A stretch of DNA of 64,000 nucleotides, taken from positions 930,001-994,000 of the forward strand of contig NZ_JACPYU010000003.1 of NCBI RefSeq assembly GCF_016195855.1, read 5' to 3'. Shown here one piece after another: positions 53,693 to 62,928 of this stretch. The DNA comes from Aquabacterium sp. GTDB taxonomy: Bacteria > Pseudomonadota > Gammaproteobacteria > Burkholderiales > Burkholderiaceae_C. The stretch's first letter is position 1. The number at the start of each line of letters is the position of its first letter. The notes below the pieces were generated by a model. The model saw only the letters and a program-made list of their open reading frames with translations. It was not told where the DNA came from and searched no databases. Position numbers and translations under genes: made by a program.

Positions 53693-54502
53693 TCAGCCGA
53701 CCTGACCGCGACGACATGCCGCGGCCATCAACGACAAGCCCAGGCCCATCAGCAGGCAAGTCGATGGCTCAGGTACAACGGTCACGGAGCGGATCACCAC
53801 GTCACCAAGTATGGCCACATTGTCATGCAGCGCGGGCGGGAGTGGCGTCCCCCCGCCCAACGGTGCATAGGGTGACTGTGAGCTGAGGTCATACGACTCT
53901 TTGTAGGCGCCCACGAGCGTCTGCCCGACCAGCGACTGCCAGTGCGCCAAGAACTCATCGGGCGACCATGGCGTCAAGCTTGAGGCAGCAATCGGCGCGC
54001 CTTGCGTCGTCCACGATACGCTGCGGCCATACTGCTCATATCCGGCCGCACTTGACCAGAACAGCCCCGTGCTCAGGAATGCCTGTTGCGACACGGCCGC
54101 CGGTGCCACAGCAGTCGCCGTCTTGGGCACGAACAACAGGTAGCCCGCATACCCGGAATTCATTTGGTTGACCAATGACGCAGGCGCCGTCGTCACCAAC
54201 GAAGCAGTAAAAGGTGATGGCGCGCTGCCCCTGCCAGAGAAGAACCCCGACTCGATGACGTTACGCTCGCTCAAAGACGGGGCACTCAGGGCACCGTCGA
54301 TCTTCAGGTTAAAGCTTTCTGCGTAGCTGAACGTTGCCGGCAAAAAGCCCGTATCGTTGCTGACGGTATAAGTGCCGTTGACGACGTGCCCGATGGTCCG
54401 TGCATTGGCGGTCACATCCATGGTCACCATCACGGTTTGAGCGTGAGCGCACAGGCTAGACACCGCCACGACCAAAGCCACCCAACTTGGACGTATGTTC
54501 AT
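53693..54502 (-). CDS. PEP-CTERM sorting-domain protein, paralogue of the previous gene
   Basis: 269 residues. Signal peptide MNIRPSWVALVVAVSSLCAHAQ, then TVMVTMDVTANARTIG at the mature start. C-terminal VPEPSTCLLMGLGLSLMAAA with CRRGQVG; the basic end is weaker than usual and contains Cys. It shares the blocks TGFLPATFSY, SGYAGYLLFVP, PWSPDEFLAHWQ, YKESYDLSSQS and DVVIRSVTVVPEP with its neighbour, so the two came from a tandem duplication. They are 119 bases apart with a GCCCC-(9)-GGGGC hairpin between (53652-53670). Transcribed away from nothing; the gene before it on this strand is the exported beta-propeller further right. Confidence 0.87.
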   Translation of the reverse strand: MNIRPSWVALVVAVSSLCAHAQTVMVTMDVTANARTIGHVVNGTYTVSNDTGFLPATFSYAESFNLKIDGALSAPSLSERNVIESGFFSGRGSAPSPFTASLVTTAPASLVNQMNSGYAGYLLFVPKTATAVAPAAVSQQAFLSTGLFWSSAAGYEQYGRSVSWTTQGAPIAASSLTPWSPDEFLAHWQSLVGQTLVGAYKESYDLSSQSPYAPLGGGTPLPPALHDNVAILGDVVIRSVTVVPEPSTCLLMGLGLSLMAAACRRGQVG

Positions 54503-54608
54503 CCTGTGCCCCCTGCCTCTGTACTACATGTGCCGGGGCAGCATACCAGTTCGGACTCCAGCCATGGGGCACTGAAAGCCCCCTCATTTGCGTGACGGCG
54601 AACCCGCC

Positions 54609-55892
54609 TCAGCGCAGATTGCCCGTGTGCCCCAGCGAGTACCGCCCCGGTTGCGGCCACACCACCAGGCCATGCGGCTCGGCGCCAACCTTGATCTGCT
54701 TGACCTCGCCGTTGCCGGTGTCGAAGCGGTAGACCACGTCGTCGAAGCGGCCCGCCAACCACAGCCACTTGCCGTCGGCGCTCACATTGCCCATGTCGGG
54801 GCTGCCGCCACCGGGCACGGGCCAGCGGGCGGTGATCTTGTCGGTGGCAAAGTCGATGACGGTCACGCTGCCAGGGCCCTTGCGGCCCCCGTGGATCTTG
54901 TGCGAGCCGCGGTTGGCCACGTACAGGCTCTTGCCATCGCGGCTGGGGTACAGGCCATGCGAGGCCACGCCCGCGGTGATGAAGCCGATCTCCTTGAGGG
55001 CCTCGCCATCGACGATGTGCACGCCATCGGCCTCCATATCGGCCACGTAGAAGCGCTTGCCGTCCGGCGAGATGCGGATGTCCTGCGGCATGCCCTTCTT
55101 GGAGGTGCAGATCTCGGTGTCCGGCAGGCCCTGCAGCACGGGCTTGTCCTTCAGGCGCGTGGCCGGCATCTTGAGCTTGAGGTAACCCAGCACTTCGCGC
55201 TTGACCAGGTCGACCTTGGCCACGCTGCCCTCGAACTCGCAGGTGAAGATGGCGTAGCGGCCGTCGATGGAGAAGTCCGCATGGTTGATGCCGCCGCACT
55301 TGGGCACGTCGATCGAGTACTGCATCGCCATGGTGTGCGGATCGCGGAAGTCCAGGCGGTGGCGGGCCTCGGCCACGACGATGGCGGACTTGCCGTCGGG
55401 CGAGAAGTACATGTTGTAGGGGTCGTCCACGGCCACGTTCTTGCCGGGCTTGCCGGTGCGCGGGTCCACCGGGGTGAGGCTGCCAGTGAGCTTGCGCTCG
55501 GCATTGTTGGCCACCCACAGGGTGCGCAGGTCCCATGAGGGGACGACGTGCTGCGGTGCATCACCCACCTTGAACTTGTCGACCACCTTCATCTTGGCCG
55601 GGTCGATCACGTAGACATCGTGCGAGCGCAGGTTGGGCACATAGATGCGCTCCAGGTCCTCGCGGACGACCGGCAGCATCTTGGCCGGGCCATTGGTTTC
55701 GCTGTAGAGGTTGCGCGCGTCGACGACCGGCGGCATGCCAGGCACCGTGGTGACGGCAGCGGGCGCGGCGGGGGCCACTTGCGCAGCAGGTTGTTGGGCA
55801 GACACGCTGCGGTAAGCCAGCAAGGCGGACACGGCAGCGGCGGTGGCGGCCAGGGTCAGACCACCAGCCAGCATCTTGTTGTTCGAGGACAT
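54609..55892 (-). CDS. Exported YncE/YVTN-type beta-propeller protein
   Basis: 427 residues. ATG 55892 has GGAGAG upstream; the N-terminus MSSNNKMLAGGLTLAATAAA onward is a signal or membrane-anchor helix, followed by a Pro/Ala linker. Then about seven blades with the pattern (I/V)YVPN or LWVANN, then VxVIDxxTxK (YVPNLRSHDVYVIDPAKMKVV, LYVANRGSHKI, VTVIDFATDKITARW). This is the YVTN beta-propeller family, periplasmic or surface-exposed and of diverse use (scaffold, surface layer, cofactor-linked). It is 25 bases after an exported creatininase-family gene, so the two probably act together. Confidence 0.87.
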   Translation of the reverse strand: MSSNNKMLAGGLTLAATAAAVSALLAYRSVSAQQPAAQVAPAAPAAVTTVPGMPPVVDARNLYSETNGPAKMLPVVREDLERIYVPNLRSHDVYVIDPAKMKVVDKFKVGDAPQHVVPSWDLRTLWVANNAERKLTGSLTPVDPRTGKPGKNVAVDDPYNMYFSPDGKSAIVVAEARHRLDFRDPHTMAMQYSIDVPKCGGINHADFSIDGRYAIFTCEFEGSVAKVDLVKREVLGYLKLKMPATRLKDKPVLQGLPDTEICTSKKGMPQDIRISPDGKRFYVADMEADGVHIVDGEALKEIGFITAGVASHGLYPSRDGKSLYVANRGSHKIHGGRKGPGSVTVIDFATDKITARWPVPGGGSPDMGNVSADGKWLWLAGRFDDVVYRFDTGNGEVKQIKVGAEPHGLVVWPQPGRYSLGHTGNLR

Positions 55893-55917
55893 GCTCTCTC
55901 CAGGGACGGAAACGGGA

Positions 55918-56736
55918 TCAACGCGCGCGCTGCGCCGCACGGATCGCTGTGGCGGATGATTCCACAATCTGCTGCACGCCGATCTGACCCAGATCAGCGC
56001 TGGCACGTCGTGGGTCGCCGGTGACGCCATTGTGCGCTCCCGGCTTGAAGCCCTGCGTCATGACCTCGGCCCGCACAAGGTGAGGATCGATGGCCAGGGT
56101 CAAGGCGGTGTCGGCCAGGCCCGCATGTGTACCGATCTCGGCCTCGCTGAAACCGCGTTGCTTGAGCGCGGCCACATAGTCCGTCTGGGTGACGCGGTAG
56201 TAGGCGGCCAGGGCCAGCACGCGGCAGGACGGGTCTTTGGCCCACGCCTTGTTGAGCTTGCTGGCCACGCGCTCCTCGCTCTTCTGGTAGCCGCCATGGT
56301 CACCCAGGAAGACCACGTCGCGAAAGCCGTGTTGCTTGAAGCTGCGGGCGGTGCCCTCGAGCACGGCCTCGAAGGCCGCGTCCGGGATCGAGATGGTGCC
56401 GGTAAAGCGCATGTGCGCCACAGGTGGCTGGATGCTGCCTTCGGGCACATAGGCCATCACCGGGGCCACTACGGCGTTGCCCAGGCGCAGGGCGATCTGG
56501 CCGGCCAGCGCACGGGCCCGCGCATTGTGTTTGCCCAGCACCATGTGGGGGCCGTTCTGTTCGGTCCCGCCGATGGGCACCAGCACGGTGGTGCTGCCGG
56601 CGGCCACGCGCGCCTGCAGCTCGGGCGAGGTCATGTCTTCGATGTAGGGGCTGGAGGCTGCCAGCGCGGGGGCATTCAGGGCCAGGCCGAGCACCAGGGC
56701 CATGGCCGCGCTCTGCCAGTTGGTTCGCGTTTTCAT
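55918..56736 (-). CDS. Exported creatininase-family protein with altered metal ligands
   Basis: 272 residues. Signal peptide MKTRTNWQSAAMALVLGLAL with NAPALA, cleavage after ALA; family members are usually cytoplasmic. The creatininase/MftE fold is recognisable in LVPIGGTEQNGPHMVLGKHN and VVFLGDHGGYQ. Where family members usually read EQHGPHLPLGTD, this has EQNGPHMVLGKH: the His ligand is Asn and the Asp ligand is His. The family includes creatininase (creatinine hydrolysis) and the mycofactocin peptidase MftE. A peptidase or amidohydrolase acting in the periplasm is a guess. The first gene of the pair with the beta-propeller. Divergent from a TetR gene 100 bases away. Confidence 0.83.
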   Translation of the reverse strand: MKTRTNWQSAAMALVLGLALNAPALAASSPYIEDMTSPELQARVAAGSTTVLVPIGGTEQNGPHMVLGKHNARARALAGQIALRLGNAVVAPVMAYVPEGSIQPPVAHMRFTGTISIPDAAFEAVLEGTARSFKQHGFRDVVFLGDHGGYQKSEERVASKLNKAWAKDPSCRVLALAAYYRVTQTDYVAALKQRGFSEAEIGTHAGLADTALTLAIDPHLVRAEVMTQGFKPGAHNGVTGDPRRASADLGQIGVQQIVESSATAIRAAQRAR

Positions 56737-56836
56737 GCGCGCATCGTAAAACGGAAGCCGCCCCGCGCAGGCCTGAAAAAGCCCAGGTTTACAACATCGG
56801 CCAAGCTGGGCCGGTCAATATGGAGACAATGCCCGC

Positions 56837-57454
56837 ATGACAGACCGAAGCTACCACCATGGCAATCTGCGCGCCGCGCTCATCGAAGCGGGCCTGGCCG
56901 CGCTGGAACACAGCGAAGAGGGCCCGTTGAGCCTGCGCGCCATTGCGCGGGATGTGGGCGTGTCCGCAAACGCGGCTTACCGGCACTTTGCAGACAAGCA
57001 GGCCTTGCTGAGCGCCCTGGCCGCCGAGGGCTTTCGGCGCTTCACGCAGGCCCAGGCCGAGGCGCTGGCCGGCGCCAGCGACACCGGCGATGCGCGTTTG
57101 ACGGCCGGCCGTGCCTACATCGGCTTTGCGCGCCAGCACCCCGCCCTTTTCAGGCTGATGTTCAGCCACTTCCTGTATGCGAGCCAGGACCCGGATCTGG
57201 TGCAAACCGCCAAGGCCTCGTTCGAGGGGCTGCTGGCCTGGTCGGCCCAGGAGACCGGTACCGACCCCCACAGCCCCGAGGCCCTGCGCCAGGCCGTGGC
57301 ACGCTGGAGCATGGTCCATGGCCTGAGCCACCTGATCCTGGATGGCCAGCTGGCTTTCCTGGGCGAGCAGACCGACGCCCTCATCGAGCAGGTGCTGGGG
57401 CTGTATGCCTCGGCGGTACCCGTCACGTCAAGCGCATCAAGCCCCCAGCGGTAA
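56837..57454 (+). CDS. TetR-family regulator with WHG-type C-terminal domain
   Basis: 205 residues. HTH: YHHGNLRAALIEAGLAALEH, then LSLRAIARDVGVSANAAYRHFADKQALL. The start YHHGNLR and the RHPALFRLMFS-like FARQHPALFRLMFSH mark the TetR subgroup with a WHG C-terminal domain. Divergent from the creatininase-propeller pair, which it likely represses. GCCCAG and CTGGGC repeats stand in the 100-base intergenic region, but are far apart and not a clear operator. Its end overlaps the end of the next, convergent gene by 18 bases. Confidence 0.87.
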   Translation: MTDRSYHHGNLRAALIEAGLAALEHSEEGPLSLRAIARDVGVSANAAYRHFADKQALLSALAAEGFRRFTQAQAEALAGASDTGDARLTAGRAYIGFARQHPALFRLMFSHFLYASQDPDLVQTAKASFEGLLAWSAQETGTDPHSPEALRQAVARWSMVHGLSHLILDGQLAFLGEQTDALIEQVLGLYASAVPVTSSASSPQR

Positions 57455-58195
57455 ACCACCCACAAAGGCCTTGAGCTCGCCTGGGCCCATGGCCAGCCAG
57501 GTTTCATTGAGCGTCAAAGGCTCGGTGGCGATCACGGCCACACGGTCGCCTTCCTTGGCCATGTCGGCGAAATTGACGGCGACGTCCTGGTCCTGCAGGC
57601 GGGCCATGCCGAAAGGGTGCTGGCGCACCAGGTAGTGCAGCTTGGTCGAGCAATGGGCCCACAGGGCCTCACCCTGGCTGAGCATGAAATTGAAGGTACC
57701 GTGCCGCGCCACCTGGGGCACCAGCTCGCGCAAGGTGGCCGTCAGCTCGTCTACGCTGGGCATGCTGGCGTGGCTCTTGGCCAGCTCCTGCATGAGCCAG
57801 CAAAAGGCCCGCTCGCTGTCGGTGTCGCCCACCGGGCGAAAGGCCGCGTGCAACTTGGGGTTGAAGTCCAGCAGGTTGCCGTTGTGCGCAAAGGCCCAGT
57901 AGTGGCCCCACAACTCGCGCACGAAGGGGTGGCAGTTCTCCAGGGCCACGCGCCCCTGGGTGGCCTTGCGGATGTGGGCGATCACGTTGCGGCTCTGGAT
58001 GGGGTAGCGCTTGATCAGCTCGGACACGGGCGAGACGCTGGCCGCCTGGTGGTCCACGAACAGGCGCAGGCCGCGCCCCTCGAAAAAGGCGATGCCAAAG
58101 CCATCGGCGTGCTCACAGGCCCGGGTGGCAAAGCCCGAGAAGCTGAAGACGATGTCGGTGGGGGTGTTGCAGTTCATGCCCAACAACTGGCACAT
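57437..58195 (-). CDS. Class II glutamine amidotransferase (YafJ-like)
   Basis: 252 residues. Begins MCQLLGMN, so the Ntn-hydrolase nucleophile Cys2 is directly exposed after Met removal. Further marks: IAHIRKATQGRVALENCHPFV (Arg of the glutamine site), WAFAHNGNLLDF and GDTDSERAFCWLM. There is no synthetase domain, so this is a stand-alone glutaminase-type protein. YafJ relatives act in unknown or gamma-glutamyl-type reactions. AGGAG lies nine bases before the ATG. Confidence 0.92.
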   Translation of the reverse strand: MCQLLGMNCNTPTDIVFSFSGFATRACEHADGFGIAFFEGRGLRLFVDHQAASVSPVSELIKRYPIQSRNVIAHIRKATQGRVALENCHPFVRELWGHYWAFAHNGNLLDFNPKLHAAFRPVGDTDSERAFCWLMQELAKSHASMPSVDELTATLRELVPQVARHGTFNFMLSQGEALWAHCSTKLHYLVRQHPFGMARLQDQDVAVNFADMAKEGDRVAVIATEPLTLNETWLAMGPGELKAFVGGLPLGA

Positions 58196-58283
58196 GGTGG
58201 GGCACTCCTGAGAAAGGTCGGATCACGGCACACGATACCTCGCCATGGTAGCCCGCCGGGGCCGCCGCGTCAGGCCTCCAGCC

Positions 58284-61271
58284 TCAGGCCATCAAAGCGG
58301 TCTGGCTGCTGGACACCGCGGGCAGCCACAAGGTCATGGCCGTGCCCTTGCCCAACTCGCTGCGCGCGTCCAGCGAGCCCCCCATCAACTCCATCACTTC
58401 CTTGACGATGCTGACCCCCAGGCCGGTGCCAGGAATGTTGCCGGATTTGTCCGCGCGGAAGAAGCGCTCGCCCAGATGCGCCAGCTGATCGGCCGACATG
58501 CCCAGGCCGTGGTCCTGCACGCACACCCCGACCCACTGCCCGCCCGCTTCATCGACACGGCTGGGAAAGCTCACGTTGACGGCGCCCCCTTGCGGCGAAT
58601 ACTTGTAGGCGTTGGACAGCAGGTTCAGAAAGGCCTGGCACAGCTTCTGATGATCGGCGTTGACGTGAATGGCCGCGTCAGGCCTGCGCAACTCAGGCGG
58701 CTGGCGATCAGCGGGTGTTTTGAAATCCGCCACCACACCCGCAACCAGATCGAACAGATCAAGGTGTCGGCATTCGAAGTCTGCCCCGCGCTGGCTTTCG
58801 ATGCGGGCCAGGTCCAGCAATTCGTTGATGATGGAGATCATCACCTCGCACTGGCGGTAGACCTTGCCCAGCAGGTCCTTCTGCTTCTCGGGCCTGAGCT
58901 CGCGCGTCATCATCAATTCGATGAAGCCGTAGATGCTGGCCATGGGCGTGCGCAGTTCATGCGCGGCCATCGACAGGAAGGCGCTCTTCATGCGGTCCAC
59001 TTCGGCTTCATGCGTGACATCGCGCACCAGCAACAAGCGGGACACCGTGTCGCCATGGGCCTGGTAGAGGCTCAAGGCCAGCATGCGGCCCGCCGGCACC
59101 TTCAGCTGCAGAACCAGCGAATGTCGTGCCTGCCAGCTCAAGGATTCTTTCTCCACAGGCGCGTCCAGCAAGGTGTCGAGGCTGCTGAGCTCGGGCGGGT
59201 GCACGCACTGCGACAGCAACTGGCTCAGGAACTCCGCTTCATTGAGGCACAGCACCGACACGGCGCGCAGCCCCGTCAGCTGGCTGTAGGCTGCGCTGGC
59301 GTAATTGACCCGGCCATCCGCACCGAAGGACACGAAGCCGTCCGGGCTGAGGCTGAAGATCGCACTGAGTTGCTCGCTGTGCTTCTGGATGACCTCTTCG
59401 GCCAGATGGCGATCATGGATGTCCTGCAAGGACCCGGCCATGCGGATGGCACGCCCGCTTTCGTCAAAATAGGTCTTGCCCCGGCTGCGGACCCAGCGGT
59501 ACTGGCCCGACTTGTGTCGAACCGGGAACACGACGTCCAGGGCCTTGCCTTTTTTGAGCGCCCCTTCGATGGCGGCAAACACCCCCGCGTGGTGATCCGG
59601 ATGCAGGAACTGCCCGAACACATCGCGCCCCGCCGGAAACTCGTCGGGCCCGTAACCCAGCATGCGGTACAGCTGGGGAGACCACCACATCTTGTCCGCA
59701 CGCACGTCGCGCCAGTCCCAAAGGCCATCACTGCCACCATCAATGGCCAGTTGATAGCGTTCAGCCATGTCCTGCAATTCCAGTTCGTTGCGCTTGGCAC
59801 TCGTGATGTCGGTGCGGATGGAGAGGTACTTCTCGATGCCCCCATTCGCATCCTTCAAGGGCACGACCGTGGTCTTCAACCACAACAGCAAACCGTCCCG
59901 GGTACGGTCGCAGACGTCACCATTCCAGGGCTCGCCACGAGAGATGGTCTGCCACATCTCGGTCCAGAACTCCTGATTGTGGCGGCCTGAGTTGAGCACC
60001 TGGTGCTTGTGGCCGATCAGCTCTGCACGGCTGTAGCCAGTGACCAGGCAGAACGCCTCATTGACATCAAGGATGACACCGTTGGCATCGGCCACGGACA
60101 TCAGGTTGAACCGATTGAGCGTCCCCAGCAAGGTGGAGTTGTCACGCAGCGCCAACTCGGCGCGCTGCTTGGCCAGAGACAGATCGGCCGTCATGATTCT
60201 GGCCAGGCCTTCCGCACGCGCACGCCCCACCAGCAGCAGCCAGACGGCCACAGACATGGCCATGCTGAGCAAACAGCCCACCAGCGCAAACCACCATACC
60301 GCATGCGCCTGGAAGCGTTGTTCGAACTCCGGTGTGCTGCGCATGTGCAGCGTCAGGATATGGCCACCCACATCCAGTTGCCTATTTGATTCAAACCGGG
60401 CATGACCACGGCTTAGGGCCAGGCTGAATATCTGTTGGTCGACCACGAGGTCTTGGCCGTCATACACGGTCAGATCCAGCTGGCTGTCGACGGTATCACC
60501 TATATCGGCCAGAAACTCTTCGACCACGATGGGTGAGTACACCAGGCCGACCAGGTTGCGACGCCGGTCTTCGGGCGTGCTCACCTTGCTGGCCCACTTG
60601 AACACGGGCAGGATGTAGAGAAAGCCCGGCCGCTTCCGCCCATCCTGCACCAGGACAATGGACCCGGTCATCGCGTCATGTCCAGAATTCACGGCGCGCT
60701 CCGCGGTTTCGCGTCTGATCCGTTCTGCGCCGATGTCGTAGCCCCAGGCGGCCTCGTTGCCGGACAGCGGCTCGATGTACTTGATGACGTACAAATCGGC
60801 TGCGTTGCCCGTGCTGCGCACCGAAAAGCCCGGCGCCGCATCCCGACGCTCTGTCTCGACAAATGCATCAAGGTCGACACGATCGGTTCGCTGGATGAAA
60901 CCAACACCACGAATCCCCTTCATGTCATTGAGCAGACGCCGAGAGGCCACCCAGATGCGGAAGGCGTCTCGCCTGACCACACCATCGTCGGCATGAATGT
61001 GCGCACGCAACGATTGGAAGGTATTGAGGACCCGCGTGAAGCGCTGTGCCACGCCGGCGTTCATCTTGTCGGTATACCGATCGAAATAGAGCGCGGCCTC
61101 CTGATCCGCATCCATCTTGATCCACATGCTGCCCATCACCGTGAGGAACAGCCCCAGCAACAAGATGCCGACGCTGCTGAACAGGCTGATGTGCCGGTGC
61201 GCCTCGGACAGCGCCATGTCGGCTGCGAACCAGCGCGCCTTGAGTGCTTGCAGCTGCTCGCGCCAGTTCAT
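58284..61271 (-). CDS. CHASE-PAS hybrid-type sensor histidine kinase
   Basis: 995 residues. Membrane helix at about 28-51; a periplasmic CHASE domain ~75-310 (MKGIRGVGFIQRTDRVD, ADLYVIKYIEPLSGNEAAWG) for small ligands; second helix ~325-348. Three PAS/PAC regions follow at about 375-495, 500-625 and 630-755 (VILDVNEAFCLVTGYSRAEL, DGLWDWR...WSPQLYRMLGYG, DGFVSFGADGRVNYAS). The HisKA domain has His771 in AAHELRTPMASIYGF. The HATPase has NLLSNAYKYSPQ (N-box), DHGLGM (G1) and GTGLG (G2). ATG 61271; the open frame upstream to 61649 overlaps the chemoreceptor and is rejected. No receiver domain. It is 22 bases after a chemoreceptor gene, so probably in one operon. Confidence 0.93.
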   Translation of the reverse strand: MNWREQLQALKARWFAADMALSEAHRHISLFSSVGILLLGLFLTVMGSMWIKMDADQEAALYFDRYTDKMNAGVAQRFTRVLNTFQSLRAHIHADDGVVRRDAFRIWVASRRLLNDMKGIRGVGFIQRTDRVDLDAFVETERRDAAPGFSVRSTGNAADLYVIKYIEPLSGNEAAWGYDIGAERIRRETAERAVNSGHDAMTGSIVLVQDGRKRPGFLYILPVFKWASKVSTPEDRRRNLVGLVYSPIVVEEFLADIGDTVDSQLDLTVYDGQDLVVDQQIFSLALSRGHARFESNRQLDVGGHILTLHMRSTPEFEQRFQAHAVWWFALVGCLLSMAMSVAVWLLLVGRARAEGLARIMTADLSLAKQRAELALRDNSTLLGTLNRFNLMSVADANGVILDVNEAFCLVTGYSRAELIGHKHQVLNSGRHNQEFWTEMWQTISRGEPWNGDVCDRTRDGLLLWLKTTVVPLKDANGGIEKYLSIRTDITSAKRNELELQDMAERYQLAIDGGSDGLWDWRDVRADKMWWSPQLYRMLGYGPDEFPAGRDVFGQFLHPDHHAGVFAAIEGALKKGKALDVVFPVRHKSGQYRWVRSRGKTYFDESGRAIRMAGSLQDIHDRHLAEEVIQKHSEQLSAIFSLSPDGFVSFGADGRVNYASAAYSQLTGLRAVSVLCLNEAEFLSQLLSQCVHPPELSSLDTLLDAPVEKESLSWQARHSLVLQLKVPAGRMLALSLYQAHGDTVSRLLLVRDVTHEAEVDRMKSAFLSMAAHELRTPMASIYGFIELMMTRELRPEKQKDLLGKVYRQCEVMISIINELLDLARIESQRGADFECRHLDLFDLVAGVVADFKTPADRQPPELRRPDAAIHVNADHQKLCQAFLNLLSNAYKYSPQGGAVNVSFPSRVDEAGGQWVGVCVQDHGLGMSADQLAHLGERFFRADKSGNIPGTGLGVSIVKEVMELMGGSLDARSELGKGTAMTLWLPAVSSSQTALMA

Positions 61272-61293
61272 GTCGCTCTTGCGCTTGCCGCGT

Positions 61294-62895
61294 TCAGAAG
61301 AACTCGACGCCGTCGGCCTCGGCCGGCTTGGGCAGCTTCGCTGCAGGGCGGGCGTCGACCTGCGTACTCGATGAGGATGCAGCCGGCCTGCGCTCCGTGG
61401 CGCCGGCCGGCGGGGACATGGCCTGACCGGCCGCGCCCCCGGCGGTTTGAGCAGATTGGACACCCAGCTTGAAGGCGCTGAGCACATCGGACATCCTGTT
61501 GGCGTGCTCCATGAGCTCCACAGCAATGTTGCCCGAGGCCTCGGCCACCGCAATGTTCTGCTGGGTGACGCCGTCCAGTTCCTTGACGGATTGGGTGACC
61601 ACCTCGATGCCACCCGCATGCTCGTGCGAGTCAGCGGACAACCTTTCAAACACCGACCCCACGCGGCGCACGGCGTCCACGATCTCTTCCATCGTGCTGC
61701 CCGTCATGTTCACCTGCTTGACGCCCGACTCCACCGTCTGCATCGAGGTGTTGATCAGGGTCTTGATTTCCTTGGCGGCTTCCGACGAACGCAAGGCCAG
61801 GCTGCGCACCTCGGCCGCCACAACGGCAAAACCCCGGCCTTGCTCGCCGGCTCTGGCGGCCTCGACCGCGGCATTGAGCGCCAGGATATTGGTCTGAAAG
61901 GCGATGCCATCGATCACCGAGATGATGTCGGTGATCTTGCCTGAGGACTGCGCGATGTCCTGCATCGTCGCCACCAGATGCTTGACCTGCTCGCCGCCGT
62001 CATTGGCCAGATCGGTGGCGCGCGCCGCCATGGCGCGGGCCTCGGTCGAGGCCTGGGCACTGGTTTGGACGATCACGTTGATCTGCTCCAGGCACATCGC
62101 CGCATCACGCAGGCCTGATGCCGTGCTGTAGGTGCGGTCACTCAATTCGGTGCTGCCCTGGCTTAGCACGCCGGATGCGCGCTGCACGCCCTCAATCGCG
62201 TTCTGAACCTGCCTGATGGCATCGGCCATGCGCGCCTGAACATGCTTGAGACGCTTGCCCACCGTCGAATCGGCGCGCAAGACATCCAGGTTCAGGCGAA
62301 TAGGGCCGTCAGACCCCATCGCATGGATCAGGAAGGCCAGCTCGAAGCGTTCGCGCTCGTTGAGTGCCTCACGCCGCGCCGTGTAGGCCATGTAGCCGTA
62401 TTGCAGCGTCAGGATGCACACCGCCGCGATAGTGGCCGCGTGCCCGGGCTGATGAACCGACCACAGCAGGTGAAAGGCCAGCGCCGCCGCACCGGTGATC
62501 ACCACCAGCTTCCAGTCGCGGTATTGCGGCAACAGGCAACCCAGCAAGATGACCCCGACATAGGACTCGGCCTGGGCTGCGCTGAGGTAGACATGAGAGC
62601 ACGCGACACCAAAGGCCGCGAGCGTCAGCAGATAACGAGACCAGGTGGTGCCACCTGCCGCAAAAAACGCCCCGACGGCAAGCAGCATGGCTGCGCCGGC
62701 CAGACCACCAGCCAGGGGCAGCTGGTGCGTTTGATAGCCCAAACCTAGCGTCAACAGGGCGGCCAACGCGGTGGCCAGCAGCGTGACGCTGTCTGATCGA
62801 CGCGGTGAGTGGCGGTTGGTCATGGAACTCGATTGACTCATGCTGCTGGTGTCCGAATAGCTTTCCCTGGCTATATCGGCCTTTGGTGCACTCAC
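61294..62895 (-). CDS. Methyl-accepting chemotaxis protein with a six-helix membrane sensor
   Basis: 533 residues from a GTG start, or about 509 from ATG 62823. The N-terminal ~150 residues form about six membrane helices with almost no periplasmic part ([96 protein letters not shown]). The MA signalling domain has [21 protein letters not shown], then [22 protein letters not shown]. The ending [10 protein letters not shown] is not a CheR-type pentapeptide. This topology senses within the membrane or through lipophilic or energy cues. 32 bases after the preceding gene. Confidence 0.92.
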   Translation of the reverse strand: MSAPKADIARESYSDTSSMSQSSSMTNRHSPRRSDSVTLLATALAALLTLGLGYQTHQLPLAGGLAGAAMLLAVGAFFAAGGTTWSRYLLTLAAFGVACSHVYLSAAQAESYVGVILLGCLLPQYRDWKLVVITGAAALAFHLLWSVHQPGHAATIAAVCILTLQYGYMAYTARREALNERERFELAFLIHAMGSDGPIRLNLDVLRADSTVGKRLKHVQARMADAIRQVQNAIEGVQRASGVLSQGSTELSDRTYSTASGLRDAAMCLEQINVIVQTSAQASTEARAMAARATDLANDGGEQVKHLVATMQDIAQSSGKITDIISVIDGIAFQTNILALNAAVEAARAGEQGRGFAVVAAEVRSLALRSSEAAKEIKTLINTSMQTVESGVKQVNMTGSTMEEIVDAVRRVGSVFERLSADSHEHAGGIEVVTQSVKELDGVTQQNIAVAEASGNIAVELMEHANRMSDVLSAFKLGVQSAQTAGGAAGQAMSPPAGATERRPAASSSSTQVDARPAAKLPKPAEADGVEFF

Positions 62896-62903
62896 CTTGA
62901 GTC

Positions 62904-62928
62904 AGCCCCATCCGCTGCAGATGGGGCT
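62904..62928. repeat. Hairpin in the 32-base spacer between two chemoreceptor genes
   Basis: AGCCCCATC-(7)-GATGGGGCT, nine-base perfect arms, overlapping the stop codon region of the upstream gene. There is no following T-run on the minus strand, so it is more likely to affect translation or RNA stability between the two genes than to terminate transcription. Confidence 0.5.
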
